NCBI GenBank assembly: GCA_037043235.1
Contig: JAWRVZ010000476.1
Coordinates: forward strand, 42,501-106,500
Direction: 5' to 3'
Length of the DNA stretch: 64,000 bases
Origin: Rhodeus uyekii
Taxonomy: Eukaryota; Chordata; Actinopteri; Cypriniformes; Acheilognathidae
Position 1 is the first letter of the stretch. Every line of letters starts with the position of its first letter. A program made the translations under genes and the position numbers. A model generated the notes under the pieces. That model saw only the letters and a program-made list of their open reading frames with translations, searched no databases and was not told the DNA's origin. Below are positions 23,861-36,255 of the stretch, in pieces.

Positions 23861-23870
23861 CTTCCGTTTC
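23861..23870 (-). promoter_or_regulatory. GAAACGGAAG motif upstream of gene 2 leader
   Basis: Plus-strand CTTCCGTTTC, about 100 nt upstream of the ATG, same word as before the gene 1 and gene 3 type b leaders. Confidence 0.35.
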
Positions 23871-24071
23871 TGCAGTTCTGTGTGTAAATGTTACTTTATG
23901 TTCTTGGTATTTAATATCAGTTCTACTCAGTGTGGTTTTGTTTGTTTGTTTTTTTGTTTTAAAAAAGTCCTTAAACATTGTTTTAGGAAAAGTGAGCAGA
24001 AGTTGAATTCTTTAGTGATGTCCACTCTTTTTGTAAATGTATAGTAAAATTATGCGTTTCCTCCTTTTGGT

Positions 24072-24111
24072 GAAGAAGAAGAAGGTGAAGAAGAAGGTGA
24101 AGAAGAAGAAG
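24072..24111. repeat. (GAA)n-rich tract
   Basis: GAAGAAGAAGAAGGTGAAGA repeated twice. Confidence 0.9.
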
Positions 24112-25001
24112 TTGTTACAAACCTGCTCTTGCGAAGAACATCCTGGGATTTTTAATGACCACAGAGAGTCAGGACTTCAGTGATATAGAGAAACATTTAT
24201 AAAAAAAAACTCACATAAATATCATTTTTAGACATATATCCAGGGAAATGTTTAATGTCTAGTATAAACTCATAAACACACATCATCACTGGATGTTGAC
24301 GGCCTAAAGCCAAAACATCCCAGAAACTCTTCTAAATCACCAACATTATATTAAACACTAAAATGTATTTAACTTTGATGAAAAGTGTATAAAATTACCA
24401 TTGATTTAAACATTTACGGTCCAAATGTAGGCACAATTCTTGTAGGCATGACATTTTGATAAGTTAAAGTGGATGTACATAATGAAATTAATGAGACTAA
24501 ATGTTCTCATTTTAACAAATTGATCATGCAGCATGCTTTTCTGTAGTTATTTAACATATTCAACTACATTTATCAATGTTAAATGAAAAAAAAGAAGACA
24601 GTTAGGCCTGGTTTTATAGGCAGGGTTCAGATTAAGCCAGGAATAAGCCTCAGTTTAAATAGGACATGTAAGTTTCTTAAAGTAACCAGAGTATGTGCAA
24701 GTAATCTGTGCACATCTTTCATTTTCACATGTCTGTATTATTGTTAATGCAGTTCAGGAGGAGGAAGACAGAACTGGTTCAGAATTGTGTAAAACAACAG
24801 CAGGTAAAAACGTAGGCGGTTTCAGGTTGATGTTGCAGTGAGTCAGTGAACAAATTACCGGCATTATTATCTTCAGCAGGAAGCAGTTCAAACGCCTACA
24901 GTTTGCAGTCTAAGTTTTTCCATTTAGTCAGGCTATTTCGATTCTGTAGACATACAAAAAAATCCATTGTTGCAGATCAAAATGTACTGGCAAGATTGAT
25001 T

Positions 25002-25022
25002 TGTGTGTGTGTGTGTGTGTGT
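25002..25022. repeat. (TG)n microsatellite
   Basis: Ten perfect TG units. Confidence 0.9.
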
Positions 25023-27504
25023 GACTCACATCATTTCATAAAATATAGATTACACCACTGGAGTCACTGGATTACTTCAATGTTTTTACTGGCTTTTTGG
25101 GGCTTGTGTATCTTGTGACTCACAAACTTAATGTTTGATTTATTGGATTAAAAAGTCATGTGATGAATGAGATTGTCATTTCACCGTGCTGATTCAAGAA
25201 AGAACTGTATTAGTTTCATGTAGTGGTGCTCTAATAGCTTCCAGAAGCTTTTATTCCTGAACATTTTCCATTTGTATCTTACCATATGGAAATGCAGTTA
25301 ACTTAACATAACACAGACTCTCTATGCTGGATGTTATATCAAATATAGCACAAGAAAATCATAATTTAAAGTAATAACACGGGTAACTGATGCTAATGAC
25401 TGATGGCTGAAACACCTGATAATTTCTCTGCCTCCTCATTCCCTTCACCTGTCGTGTCAATCAATCACTCATTAGTCTTGTCACCTGTTTCTCATCATTC
25501 CCTGTGTATAAATCCCCTCATGGTTTCCTCTGTCTTTGTCCATCAACACTAATGTCTGGCAGTGTTGTGGGGCTCCTTTTAGAGTTCTTGTGGACGTTAG
25601 TTCTGATTTTCCACAAGAAGTGCACTTTTGTTTCTCATTTAGAGTCTTTTGAGTTTGTAAAATATAGTTGCAGATACTTCTGACAGTCTGTGTGTTTAAC
25701 ACAACCTTTGATTTTTACTCAAGATAACTAGTTCAACTCTATCTTTAGCAGTGAAAACACAATGTCTAATCAACTGTCGTTTTAAAAGATATTTTTAAAT
25801 CATTTCAAATATTAAAATGATATCATAAATCATTTAAGTCTCACCAACTCCTCAAATAAAACAGCGTGTTCATGCAGAAACCAAACCAACTTTGTCCAGC
25901 CAACAGATTAAATCACATTTTTGTACAAAGTTAAAATATAATTGAGAATTTTGTCTTGCAGTAGAAATATTCAGATAATTCTTACAATTATTATGAAGCA
26001 ACTTTTGAAGTTTTTCGGGGAATATTCCATCAGTTCATCTCTGAATATCCCAGTTGAACATGTTTACTGGGATATTTTCATCATTAAACTAGAACACTGA
26101 AACTTATGCTAGTGTTGTTTATTTCTGATGACAAACTCTAATATCATGACATTCACAGATTTCAGCAGAAATGTTTTAATGGCAGACATTTTTCAAGTTT
26201 GTTTCCATTGTTAGAAAATGTTTACAGGCTCAAGTTTTGAGGTTATTTTTTTTTCTTGGCCAATGCAACGTTTAAAAAAAACACTTTTTTCTGCTCAAAA
26301 GTGCAAGACACACAAGTATTGTCTCTTACTGATGTGGTGTTGTTGATTTAGAGGAGTTTGGTAATACTGCAGTACATCAGCTGTAGACTGATCAGATAAA
26401 CCTGAGAGAGATTTGAACAATTAGAAACATGTTCCATTGTTCAGCCAAACAGATGAATCAAAACATTCTTTACCTGTTCTAGTAAATTCTCTGCAACTCT
26501 TCAGGAGAGAATGAACTGAGAATGAACTGTGAACTGAACATGACCAATGTATAAATAATAATTTCTCCTAACGTTTGGAATCAGAAAGAGCCAAGTTGCC
26601 ATGTGTGCTTGCACACACAAGGAATTTGTCTTGGTGTTGAAGCTTCCAGTGCACATATACAACACAACATGAGTTTACATAGCAAATAACAATACAAAAA
26701 CCACAGAAATATTGTCTGGTGTGTGTTCCCTAATATCCAGTAGTTTGTTTTTGGTGAAAACAATCGGAAAAGAATGACTAAAAGCAAAACAAACAAAGAC
26801 AAGACAATCACTGAAGAGCTAAAAACCGAGGCTGCCATCTTGTTGCCTATTCATCGGAGAACGTTCTATTAACATTAGTGGACTAACCCTGAGAGAACGT
26901 TAGCTGACACTCTGAGAACATCTCCTGTTAGCTGGGAAAGTTTTGCCAAGATGCCAAAACTGTAAAAATGTATCATGATCAGTCATTTTTCAGTGTCAGT
27001 AATACAGACTGTATTGCCTTAAAATGTTAATTTGCACATTATAATCAGTGAAGAACAAATGCATATTGAAATATGCAAATATGTCATATGGCTTGGATAA
27101 AATGCAACACGTTTGTTCCCAGACAGTCATACTGGTTTTCAAGATCATATTTTTCAAGATCACATTTCCATTCGCTCTAATGATCTGTTAGTAATCTGAC
27201 TGATGGCTCAGTTCACAAGCCTTCATGTAAACATTTCAATCAATGCAAATTAAGTTTACATCAGACTGAAAAAGGCAGTGAAGATGTGAAACAATCAGAT
27301 CAAAAGGAAAATAATAAACATGTACATATTTCAAGTTTGTCCATCTTCTCGTTTGGATTAAAAAATGCACTTATTCCACGTTTACATTACATATGTCTTG
27401 CATCTTATGAACTGGTCATGGATGAGACTTTATGTAGTAAATACTATCTAAGCTGTTGTGATCTGTCTGTCAGCTGTATTTTTAGACATGTTATAAATTC
27501 AAAC

Positions 27505-27591
27505 ACGGAAATTATATTTGCAATATCTCCAGTGACCATCTTAATGGCTTTCTCTGGTTCTGAAAGCACAAGTGCTGAGGTTTTGTTCTGA
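27505..27591 (-). other. Conserved block below gene 3 tail
   Basis: Third copy, about 300 bp below the tail exon, with an acceptor-like ATTTATTCAG and both strands open. Confidence 0.35.
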
Positions 27592-27923
27592 ATAAATGTA
27601 AATTACTCTTTCATCAGAAACAGTTCATCATAGTTGACTAAACTTCTACAGTGGTGAATGGACACGACAACAAAACTGCTATTTTTTCGTTCCCATTTGC
27701 TCTAATAGCAAAAGAAAAAATCTATAATAGCGGTTCCTCAACGTTCTGAAATAATACGGTATCATGACACTTTCTGAGCAATGAGAATTTCAGTTGATAA
27801 TTTTCCTTTTTCCTGATTTCTCTTCAGATTCCTTTTGAGTGAAACCATTAAAATAATACAGTAAACTGTATAATAAATAATAAACTCATCAGTTCTGTCT
27901 CAGTCTCATCATGGGACGTCCCA

Positions 27924-27972
27924 TTAGTGGCAGGTTCTGTTGATTGTTAGACTGGGGGAGTGTGCCATTCTC
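27924..27972 (-). CDS. Gene 3 exon 5, short tail in shifted frame
   Basis: Phase 2 entry gives K-RMAHSPSLTINRTCH and TAA at 27926-27924. Read in the gene 2 frame the exon would instead be open for 27 codons (ENGTLPQSNNQQ onward), to TGA at 27891-27889. Alternative donors in exon 4 could switch frames. Confidence 0.6.
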
Positions 27973-30900
27973 CTGAAAGAAAGCAAGAGATTCACAGAAG
28001 GTTAAACGAATGATCAGGATTTATGATTCAGATACATAATCAGTAAAATGTGTTTCTCCCTCTGATGTTTGTGAATGTAAAGATCTCAGTCAAACAGCAC
28101 AAGAGCAGCGAGCTCTTAAAGTGTGACTTCACTGATTTTCACCTGCTTTCTATTGTTACAGTCAATAGGCGGATCAGCAGAGGGTTATTAACAGAACAGT
28201 TATTGTAAGGATAGGTTTATCCCTGAAAAATCTATCATACTTTGTCTACTCTATAAACAGTTGGTATAGTTGAACACCATGGCAACACCTTTCTTACATG
28301 TGCGTGATAGTGTTTTACTTCAGTCGGAACTAACAGAATATTGTGTTTGCAGCCTTTAGACACTGCCTACAATGTGCTGATCCTCCACTGGAAACTGAAC
28401 TCCCTCCTGCTGAACCTACAGTATCCTAGTTGAGTTATTGCACTCAGGAACAATACAGGTCGACACATTTGCAGTTAAGTATTTCCTACTAAAGCAAGGC
28501 GATATTTGACTCAAGTAAGCGTATCTATAACAGACTGGTGGGCGTGGAATTGGATGGCAACATGCCCAGTGCATTATGGGTATTGAAGTTTCCCTCCTTA
28601 TTTGGCAAAATGGAAGATGTAAATAGAAATGTTTTGTATGCATTACACCTAAACTGCGTACAGTATATAAGGTATGCAAATTTAGGGTGCTAAAGCACTA
28701 ATATAAGGTTGCATAAGCTTACATTATATTTAGTTATAAAATAATAAAAGTACACAATACTTTTTTTCTTCTCTCTAAAGGGTACGGTTGCAAACTGTAA
28801 TAGTTTCATGAACTCATCTTTTTGCCAGTAAGATAAAAGACTGCCTGGTCATAGAAGACTGTCGCATCTCTGAGTTATGAATGACATTCTTGCAAAAATT
28901 ACAACTTTTCGTCTCACAGTACTGGGTCTTTGGTCTCATCTTTTGCCTCTAACAGAAAATGGGGAAATTTCCGTAACAGACGATGAAAGTCTTTTTTTAA
29001 AATCTCATTTTTACATTTTGAAAGATGAGCTGTATGTAATACTTGCTTTTTCGTCTAGATCTGTAAGTCAAAGCAGCTGCAGCCACAAGCAGAACAATAG
29101 CAACAACACCAACTATTGCTGCTTTAACAGCTGAAGACGGACCTGAATCTGGAACAGCTGAACACACACAATCATTATTACAAGAGAGTGAATGATAATC
29201 AACTCTACCAATACTTCTGACTGACATTTACAACTTTTTACTTTCTGGTTTGGTTTTGATAAAATTCCGATAAAGTTCCGTTTCAGAAAATTTACTAACG
29301 ATATGCTTTTTTTCTCTAACAACAACAACAACTGACATTTCATAGCATGACATAAAACTCGATGTAACACTTGTCTGTAATTGATGTTCGTCAAAGATCC
29401 ACAATGAAAACGTTTACTGGGGGGAATGAAATATTTCAAACTGATTTCTCAAGGGAAAATGTACAGAGTGATGAAATGAGACTCACCAGTGACAGAAACA
29501 CCGAAGCTCTTAGTGATGACGAATTTTCTGTTGATGTTGATCAGTAGTTTATATTCTCCTTCATCTGTGATTCTGGTGTTCATGATGGTCAGAGATCCAG
29601 TCTGATGATCCAGCTTCAGTCTGTCTCTGAATCTCTCATCACACTGATCATCTGTACAGATCTTACTCTGATCTCCAGTGATTTCACTGATGAGAATCTC
29701 ATTAAAATACCACTTCATCATATCATTTGGGTTTTTTGTTACACCAGGATCTAAAGTAACAGATTCTCCCTGCTTCACTGACTTTCTCTTCATTTCCTCA
29801 CGTTCAACTGAAACACAAACCAACAGATGATTGGACGATGTCTATTTTAGGGAAAATATAACATGCAAAATGTGGATATGAAAGTGATAAACTTTCAGTC
29901 TGAAAAGCAACTTTATATACATTTTGTTCTTAAGACATTTTAAATAAAATCTTCTGAAGTTTTGATTCTTGGTGAACTAAAATAAACACTTATTTTAGTA
30001 TGTATTTAAACAATTGATAATAAAAAGTGATCTTACATTGTTTAAAAAAACAAACACCTTGACTAGAACACAACTGATAAAGATATCAGCTATCCAATGG
30101 AAAATCATATTCAACTAATTGTAGAAATTTCACTTTAACAATAAATGTGTTTTTTGAATAAATTCTTTATTCTGCATGTGAATTAACAAACATTTAAAGA
30201 GAAAAACGCATGTCTGAATGTCACTGCAAATATATCACTAAACACAATGCTGTGATTTACATTTATAAGACTAACTTTTAAACGTATAGACTCACCATGA
30301 ACAGAAACACTGAAGATCTTTTCACTGTCATTTTTGCCGATGATGTTTAGTTTATATTCTCCTTCATCTGTGTTTCTGGTGTTCATGATGGTCAGAGATC
30401 CAGTCTGATGATCCAGCTTCAGTCTGTCTCTGAATCTCTCAGTTCCTTCATTACACTGAACATCTGTACAGATCTTACTCTGATCTCCAGTGATTTGAGC
30501 GATGCGAATCTGATTAAAATACCATCTAATTGTGTCTTGTTGTTCTGTGTGAACTCCAGTGTATAGAATGACTGAATCTCCCTCCATCACTGACACTGAC
30601 ACTCTGTCTATATCAACCCCAGAAACACCTGAATAAAACAGTTCATTATTAGGCAAACAAAGTAATCATGCAAAATAAACAAATGCAAAAGAATATAATT
30701 AATTTACACATTTATCACATGCATATTTGGGTCTCATGAATGATCTTCAGCAATATAATGAACATTTTAACAACCACATCCTGATTCATGTATTGCCTCC
30801 TATCCGTGGATTCACACAGTACGATTTCAGACAGGCTAGCAACAGCAAGTTAGCTTTGAAAGCTTAAGGTCCCAGCCTTTTTTCAGAGCGTCCCCAAAGT

Positions 30901-33900
30901 CACGTCTCCTTCAAAACACATGAACGCACACAGCCAAAGCAAGTGTTAACATCGAAACACATATGAGGACGTGAGTAGCTCTGGGTAGAACGTCACAGGT
31001 CGCCGTCTCATAATAACAGTAAAACTGTAAAAGGCGGCTGCTGTTTATTTGTTTCTCTCAGTGACTGACGTCTGTCTACAACATGATGTGATGACGTGAT
31101 GTCTGTGTGAGGATGGAAACGCATATGTTGACGGGCAGTGTCGACCAAATGCAGTGACTGGACAAACATTTGATGCTGAGATTTATATATTAAACTATAG
31201 AAGGAAAACCCCACACATTAGTCTAGAGTGGCATTCATAATAAACAACATGCAAATAATAGATAGTGGACCATTTAAATTGAGTAATATAACATGTTTGG
31301 TTGTCTATGTTTTAGTTTGATGATGAATGTCTGAAATATTAAGTAAGCAATGTTAGAATTGAGACATAATATTTTTAATTTGTTCTTCATTTACATACTA
31401 CTTTTGAATAACAAATACATTTAGAACATATAAAGAGAAATTATGGGCCCATGCTGAAGCCAGTATTTAAAGAGACAGAAAAAGTGTCAGGCACTTGGTT
31501 AAATTGGGACATTTTTAGAAATGTGCCTTAGAAAAAAAACATCATCAACATCATGTGAATATATTCAAACAAGCATTGTACACTCACAGGCAGAGTGGGA
31601 TTTAAGGATCGTTATAATCTATAAATAAAGCTAGATAATTGAACATTTTTAACAAAAGTCTAAAATCGAAATTATGTAAGAAAGCTATTTTTATTGTCTT
31701 ATGTCTGTCAGGCAGTCGGTGTGTAGGAGGATGAGGATGAAGACACAGACAACGGAAATAACTGAAATCACGTTTAATAATGCACTCAAAACAAAACACT
31801 GACCAAAATACAAAACAAAAGTGCATGACTCGTGCAAAACTTGTAAACGGTCCAATGGGAAATTTGGGGGTCCAATGGGAAAACAACTAACATCCAACAT
31901 CAACAGATAAAGACAGAGGGAAACACTGGGTATATAAACACAAGGGTTGATTAGACACAGCTGACAAGACTCACAGGGCGATTGAATACGAGACATGTGG
32001 ATGGAAAAACACTGGGAAAATCACGGGATGGAACAGGAAGTAGACGGAGACATGACAGAACTATGACAACACCATAATGCTATACCTGACAGAATATTTA
32101 TGTCTGAACTATTTTGTCTTTCAACCAGACGGGACTAATCTGTTAGGTCTCTTTGTGTTTTTTGAGCTGCTGTTTGCGCTCCAAAGGCATACTATCATTT
32201 AATTTAAAAATGGGTGGTATCCAAATATTTTGTTTTTTCATAAAATCATGTGAAATTTTACGTTTTTAAGTGAATTTGAATTATATCAATAAATTAATAA
32301 TTTAAAGACGCATCATATGTGATGCTCACATGACATTCTGTAACGCTCATGTCTATTACACAGATACTCCCTCCTCAGTAAAAACACAGATGTTAGTTCT
32401 GTCTGAATCAGTACATGAAATCACAGATGTTTCTGACAAACATTTAGAAAACTAGTCCTGCCAAATGATGATATAGTGTCATCAATATTTAAATATTTCC
32501 GTTTACATTTCATTTAGCAGATGCTTTTATCCAAATCGACTTATAATTTGAGGAGTACAGAAGTTGATTCATCCTGAAGAGGCAAACGCATCTCACATAC
32601 TATGTATGTACATGTACAAAGAGCCTCACAATACAGTTCTATAATAATATTAATAAGCCTGGAAAATAGAGGGACTAAAGGAAAGTGAAAGCAAGCTTTT
32701 TTTTCTTTTTTACGCACGTGTGTGTGTGTGTATGTTATGATATGTTAGTTGCTTAAGGAAGAGATCAGTTTTCAGCTGTCTTTTGAGTATTGACAAGGAT
32801 TCTGTACTCCAGATGAAGGCAGGGAAATCGTTCCACCAGCTAGTAACAGTGAATGAAAATGTTCTGGAGAGTGATTTTATGCTCTCTGTGATGAACCATG
32901 AGTCGTCACTCATTGATCGATTTAAAGGTTTCTGGTAGGTGTGTAGATTTGTAGTAGCGAGTGGAGATAGGAGGTGCTGAGTCAGATCTGTAAGCAAATG
33001 TCAGTGCCAGTGCAGAGAGAGTGGGTTCACTGAGCTGCAGCATTCTGGATCAGTCGCAGGTATCTAAAGGGCCAGTCACACAGGGAAAACGCATGAATTC
33101 CGCACGAATTCCGCACAGATTTTTGTTTCTGTGCGCAGCGTGCGTCGTATGCGTAATTCGTCGGTGGAACGAACGTGGACCGTCAGTGATTGTAAGTGGA
33201 TATGCGTCGAAGGCGGTTTGTGCGTGATTTTGAGTTTTGAACGGTTCAAAATTTTTCTGAGGCACAACTGTGCATCGGTGTGCGTTATTCATGAGTCGGC
33301 GTGCGTAGTTTATGTGTCGAGTATGCCTTGACTATGCGCGGGACACGCGTCGGCCGTCAGTGACGCTCCACCTTCATATCACGCATGAACCGCGCTCGTA
33401 TCACATTCGTTCCACTGACGCCCCACCTGACAATGTGGATTCTGAAAGTGCTTGTACGTGGAACGTTCGCGAAGCGTGTGTGTTTGGACGCGCTCCATCA
33501 GTGATTCATGCGTCAGGCGTGCGTCGAACGTTCGTGGTCAATATCTCGACGCACAAGCACGCACAAACCCAATCTGTGTGTGATTTGTGCGTGATCGGCT
33601 GTGTGACTGGCTCTTAGTATTATATCATTAGTTTGATAATTAGGTTATGTTGTCAGTGGCTAAAACATACTAAGTGGCTTGATTAGTAGCTTCAGCTGTG
33701 TTTGAATAGGGTCGGAGGATATCCTAAAACAGACAGACAGATATACACAGACACAGAGAGAGACAGGAAAAGGGGAGGACAGAAATATACAGTACTTAAA
33801 ATACTACATTGAATGAAAATTTAAAAAAATATATGTTTAAAGCTTGTATTATATTATATAGGAAGAAAGGGTTCATAATTCAGTGCAGAATATTGCTCAA

Positions 33901-35496
33901 TCTCATGAATCTCAAAAACAAATATATTGATCTGAAATATAGTACATGCATTTAAAAAGAATTCAAGCTATATAACCAAATATACAATCTTAATATAATT
34001 TAATAAAACAAAGATTTTACCACATGAGACATTCACTGTTTATCTTTTTGTCCTTTAATCTCTCGCCATGGCAACGCTGAGGTATTCTATAATAGTTCAA
34101 AATTTAGCATCTTTAGTGTCTGTTGGTTTCAGAAAAATCCACATTCAAACCAAAACAACAGACTTCCTGTTGGTCAGAGCTAATGAACGTAAATTAGAAC
34201 GTTTTCTGGCTTGATGAGAACAACATACATCTATACTGTGTTTCATTAAATCTTTAGTCAGTGAGCTCAGTTAAAGGCAAAGGCTACTGGTAGTGAAGTG
34301 GGGGCCCCATTATAGGGAGGGGGCCTCCAATCAGCACAGCATCTGACAGCCAGTGAGATTAACAAAGAAATATTTGACAATGTTCCAGCAAACACACACC
34401 CAAGTGATCCAAAATGAAAAACATCCAAATGATAAACATATTCCTATCAAATATAAACCGATTAGTTTACTTTCCGTTTATCGTCGGCAGGAAGAGAGAG
34501 AAAATAAAGCTGAATATCTTACCGTAGTGGAAAAAACACCAGAGCAATAAAAGCAAACCGATGAGAATCTTCATCTTCAACACTTATTTAAAAAATATAT
34601 CAAAGAGTTCCTCTAGAATCTAGTGTCTAGATCGATGATCGATGCCAAAGAGAGATAATTACTTTGCACGTTCTTCTTCTTCCGCTTCCGCACCAGTTTA
34701 GCACGTGTCCTCCAGCTCCAACTCAATGTTCTCTAAGATACTTGGACATTAAATTCATAGTTCTATGATTTATGCCTATTCTGAGTCTGGATAAAATATT
34801 TTCCTCTCATCTACGTTCACCTGACCACTTGCTTTTTCCAACATTTGGCCGCATTACATACGTTTTTCTTCCATTAGGCTACTTCCTGTTTCACACAGTT
34901 CTCAAAGCCTTTTACTTGTTTGCTTTTTAATTATAGCTCTAACAGATATGTCCATATCTGAAAGTCTCCTTTCACCCCCACATGAGCTGGAACCCACATG
35001 AATCCTCTTTTGCTACAAAGTTTGAAATCCTGTCTAATTTGACTGTTGTGCTTCAAAGCACAACACACAAACAGATTCGTTTATTTCTGCCTCGTTTCTC
35101 TTAGAAGAACATGCTTGATTTACACATTCACTTATTCAAACATGTAGAGGATTTTTGCAAACTGGTGAACATCAAACCACATCCTGCTGTTCTCATATAC
35201 AGACGTAACTCTTGACCAACTTGCACAATGTTATTGAAGCAAATATGAGGAATCATAAAGTAATTTTATTATTGTGTACGAGATTAACAAATAAATGTGT
35301 TGCAATGGTTAAATAAAACCAAACACTGCAAAATCAAAATGATAAATGCATTTCTGTCCAATACAAAATGATTAGAGACAAAACAACAGTCACTTCTGGT
35401 TTTTATTGGCCAGAAGAGAGAGAATATAAAGCTGCATGTCTTACCGTAGTGGAGTGAAGAATAGAACAATAAGAGCAAATGAATGAGACGCTTCAT
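27924..35496 (-). CDS. Receptor gene 3: leader (two choices), D1, D2, TM, 16-residue tail
   Basis: Exons: leader 35445-35496 (type b) or 34523-34574 (type a), then 30296-30628, 29487-29807, 29043-29142, 27924-27972 (855 nt, 284 aa with either leader). Residues 1-17 leader, 18-128 D1, 129-235 D2, 236-268 membrane helix ending TYRSRRKS, then tail KRMAHSPSLTINRTCH. Ig features match gene 1: Trp in strand C, no canonical disulfide, KICTD-x-QC pair. The TM exon ends one base out of step with genes 1 and 2, so the tail exon is read in another frame and has no tyrosine. All frames fit, so the gene looks functional as a surface receptor, perhaps without its own signalling motif. The SLAM/CD2-like label is inference. 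Confidence 0.75.
29043..29142 (-). CDS. Gene 3 exon 4, transmembrane helix
   Basis: 100 nt, phase 1 in, phase 2 out (AGC AA/GTATT). GPSSAVKAAIVGVVAIVLL, then VAAAALTYRSRRKS. The donor is at the same place as in gene 2, but one base is missing before it. Confidence 0.75.
29487..29807 (-). CDS. Gene 3 exon 3, Ig V-like domain D2
   Basis: 321 nt, phase 1-1. Begins VEREEMKRKSVKQGES: the GVSAA start of the gene 1 D2 has been trimmed at the acceptor. MKWYFNEILISEITGDQSK, KICTDDQC, ends FGVSVTG. Confidence 0.88.
30296..30628 (-). CDS. Gene 3 exon 2, Ig V-like domain D1
   Basis: 333 nt, phase 1-1. GVSGVDIDRVSVSVMEGDSV start, IRWYFNQIRIAQITGDQSK, KICTDVQC, ends FSVSVHG. No lesion. Confidence 0.88.
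31696..32098. mobile_element. Short TIR element, shared with unit 5
   Basis: Begins TCTGTCAGGCAG and ends ATACCTGACAGA, giving a 9-bp terminal inverted repeat. A copy at the same intron position in gene 5 (60838-61525) shows that it inserted before units 3 and 5 separated. Confidence 0.55.
32510..33055. mobile_element. Dispersed fish repeat
   Basis: Starts with the common CATTTAGCAGATGCTTTTAT word and includes CAGTTTTCAGCTGTCTTTTG and TTCCACCAGCTAG. On the minus strand, 32710-32997 reads like the C-terminal end of a LINE protein (SWWNDFPAFI, LKRQLKTDLF). Only the beginning is shared with unit 5. Confidence 0.45.
33066..33616. mobile_element. MITE with 17-bp inverted ends
   Basis: Left end AAGGGCCAGTCACACAG; right end is its inverted copy with one mismatch (CTGTGTGACTGGCTCTT). 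The 0.5-kb interior is rich in CpG and GCGT words, unlike the AT-rich intron. Open frames inside overlap on both strands and are an effect of this composition. Confidence 0.8.
34523..34574 (-). CDS. Gene 3 leader exon, type a
   Basis: MKILIGLLLLLWCFFHY plus one base, donor GTAAG. Lies about 0.87 kb inside the type b leader; both are intact and phase-compatible with D1, so they could be alternative first exons. Confidence 0.7.
34702..34707 (-). promoter_or_regulatory. CACGTG E-box upstream of gene 3 type a leader
   Basis: About 130 nt upstream of the ATG, next to repeated CTTCCG words (GGAAG on the coding strand). The same arrangement precedes the type a leaders of genes 4 and 5. Confidence 0.3.
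35445..35496 (-). CDS. Gene 3 leader exon, type b
   Basis: MKRLIHLLLLFYSSLHY plus one base, donor GTAAG. Same 52-nt form as the leaders of genes 1 and 2. It is the outer of two leaders upstream of this gene. Confidence 0.75.
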
Positions 35497-36118
35497 CTTC
35501 AACACTTAATTTTCACACCTCTTTGCAAAAGTAACACCTTGTTCCGTTATACGCTGATGACGTGCTGCCGTTTCGATACGATCTTGCATCTGCATTAAAA
35601 CGTGACTGAGCTTCCGTTTCTGCAGTTCTGTGTGTAAATATTACTTTATGTTCTTGGTATTTAATAATCACTTCAACTCAGTGTGGCAACTCAGTGTTTT
35701 AGGAAAAGTGAGCAGAAGTTGAAATCGTCAGTAAATTCTTCTTCTTTTGTAAATGTATAGTAAAATTATGTGTATCATCCTTTTGGTAATGAATGAATGA
35801 ATGATACTTTTACATGGCAATTTACTACATATTATGTACTTATATGGATTCATTTAAACATCAAGCTTTTTTGACCTTATATTGATTGAACCATGTTGTC
35901 CGAGTGAGGAAGAGGAGCACAGATTACAGTGTCTGTTTACAATCTTCATCCTTCCAGCACCTGCTGGTAGAAGTTGTAACTCTACTCTCAGTGCAATGAG
36001 CATCTTCACTGATACAGAGAAACATTTATTTAAAAACTCAAATATAATATCGTTCTCAGGAGTATATCCAGGGAAATTTTTAATGTCTGGTATAAACTCA
36101 TTTGGGTTGAGACTGGGA
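35497..36118. other. Upstream region of gene 3
   Basis: Promoter region of the type b leader, then sequence shared with 56.7-56.9 kb upstream of gene 4 (GTTTACAATCTTCATCCTTC). No gene seen. Confidence 0.5.
35611..35620 (-). promoter_or_regulatory. GAAACGGAAG motif upstream of gene 3 type b leader
   Basis: Plus-strand CTTCCGTTTC, about 120 nt upstream of the ATG. The surrounding bases match those upstream of gene 2, so this is shared promoter sequence; binding is inferred only. Confidence 0.35.
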
Positions 36119-36255
36119 CTGTCAGGGATCAACAAGGGAGACGACCCAAAATCAGAATAAGTGATGGGGTTTTATTGACACGACTGAAGACAAGGCACAA
36201 CTGGGGTAGTGAGGCGTGAGCGTTCAACAAGCAGGGAAGGGTTGGCAACACTGAA

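Larger units (their letters stand above)
23767..27888. other. Intergenic region between gene 2 leader and gene 3 tail
   Basis: Gene 2 promoter, then duplicated-unit sequence (24.2-24.55 kb resembles 38.0 kb and 56.9 kb; 25.85-27.6 kb resembles 44.7-46.9 kb). Possible LTR-like stretch at 25390-25700 with a TATAAATCCCC word. No host gene seen. Confidence 0.5.
30629..34522 (-). other. Gene 3 intron between type a leader and D1
   Basis: 3.9 kb. Contains two non-autonomous elements and a dispersed repeat, otherwise colinear with unit 5 (31.2-32.7 kb matches 60.4-62.1 kb). No host gene seen. Confidence 0.55.

Noticed and set aside
33021..33617. Open frames on both strands at 33.0-33.6 kb
   Set aside because: They lie inside the CpG-rich MITE and result from its low stop-codon density.
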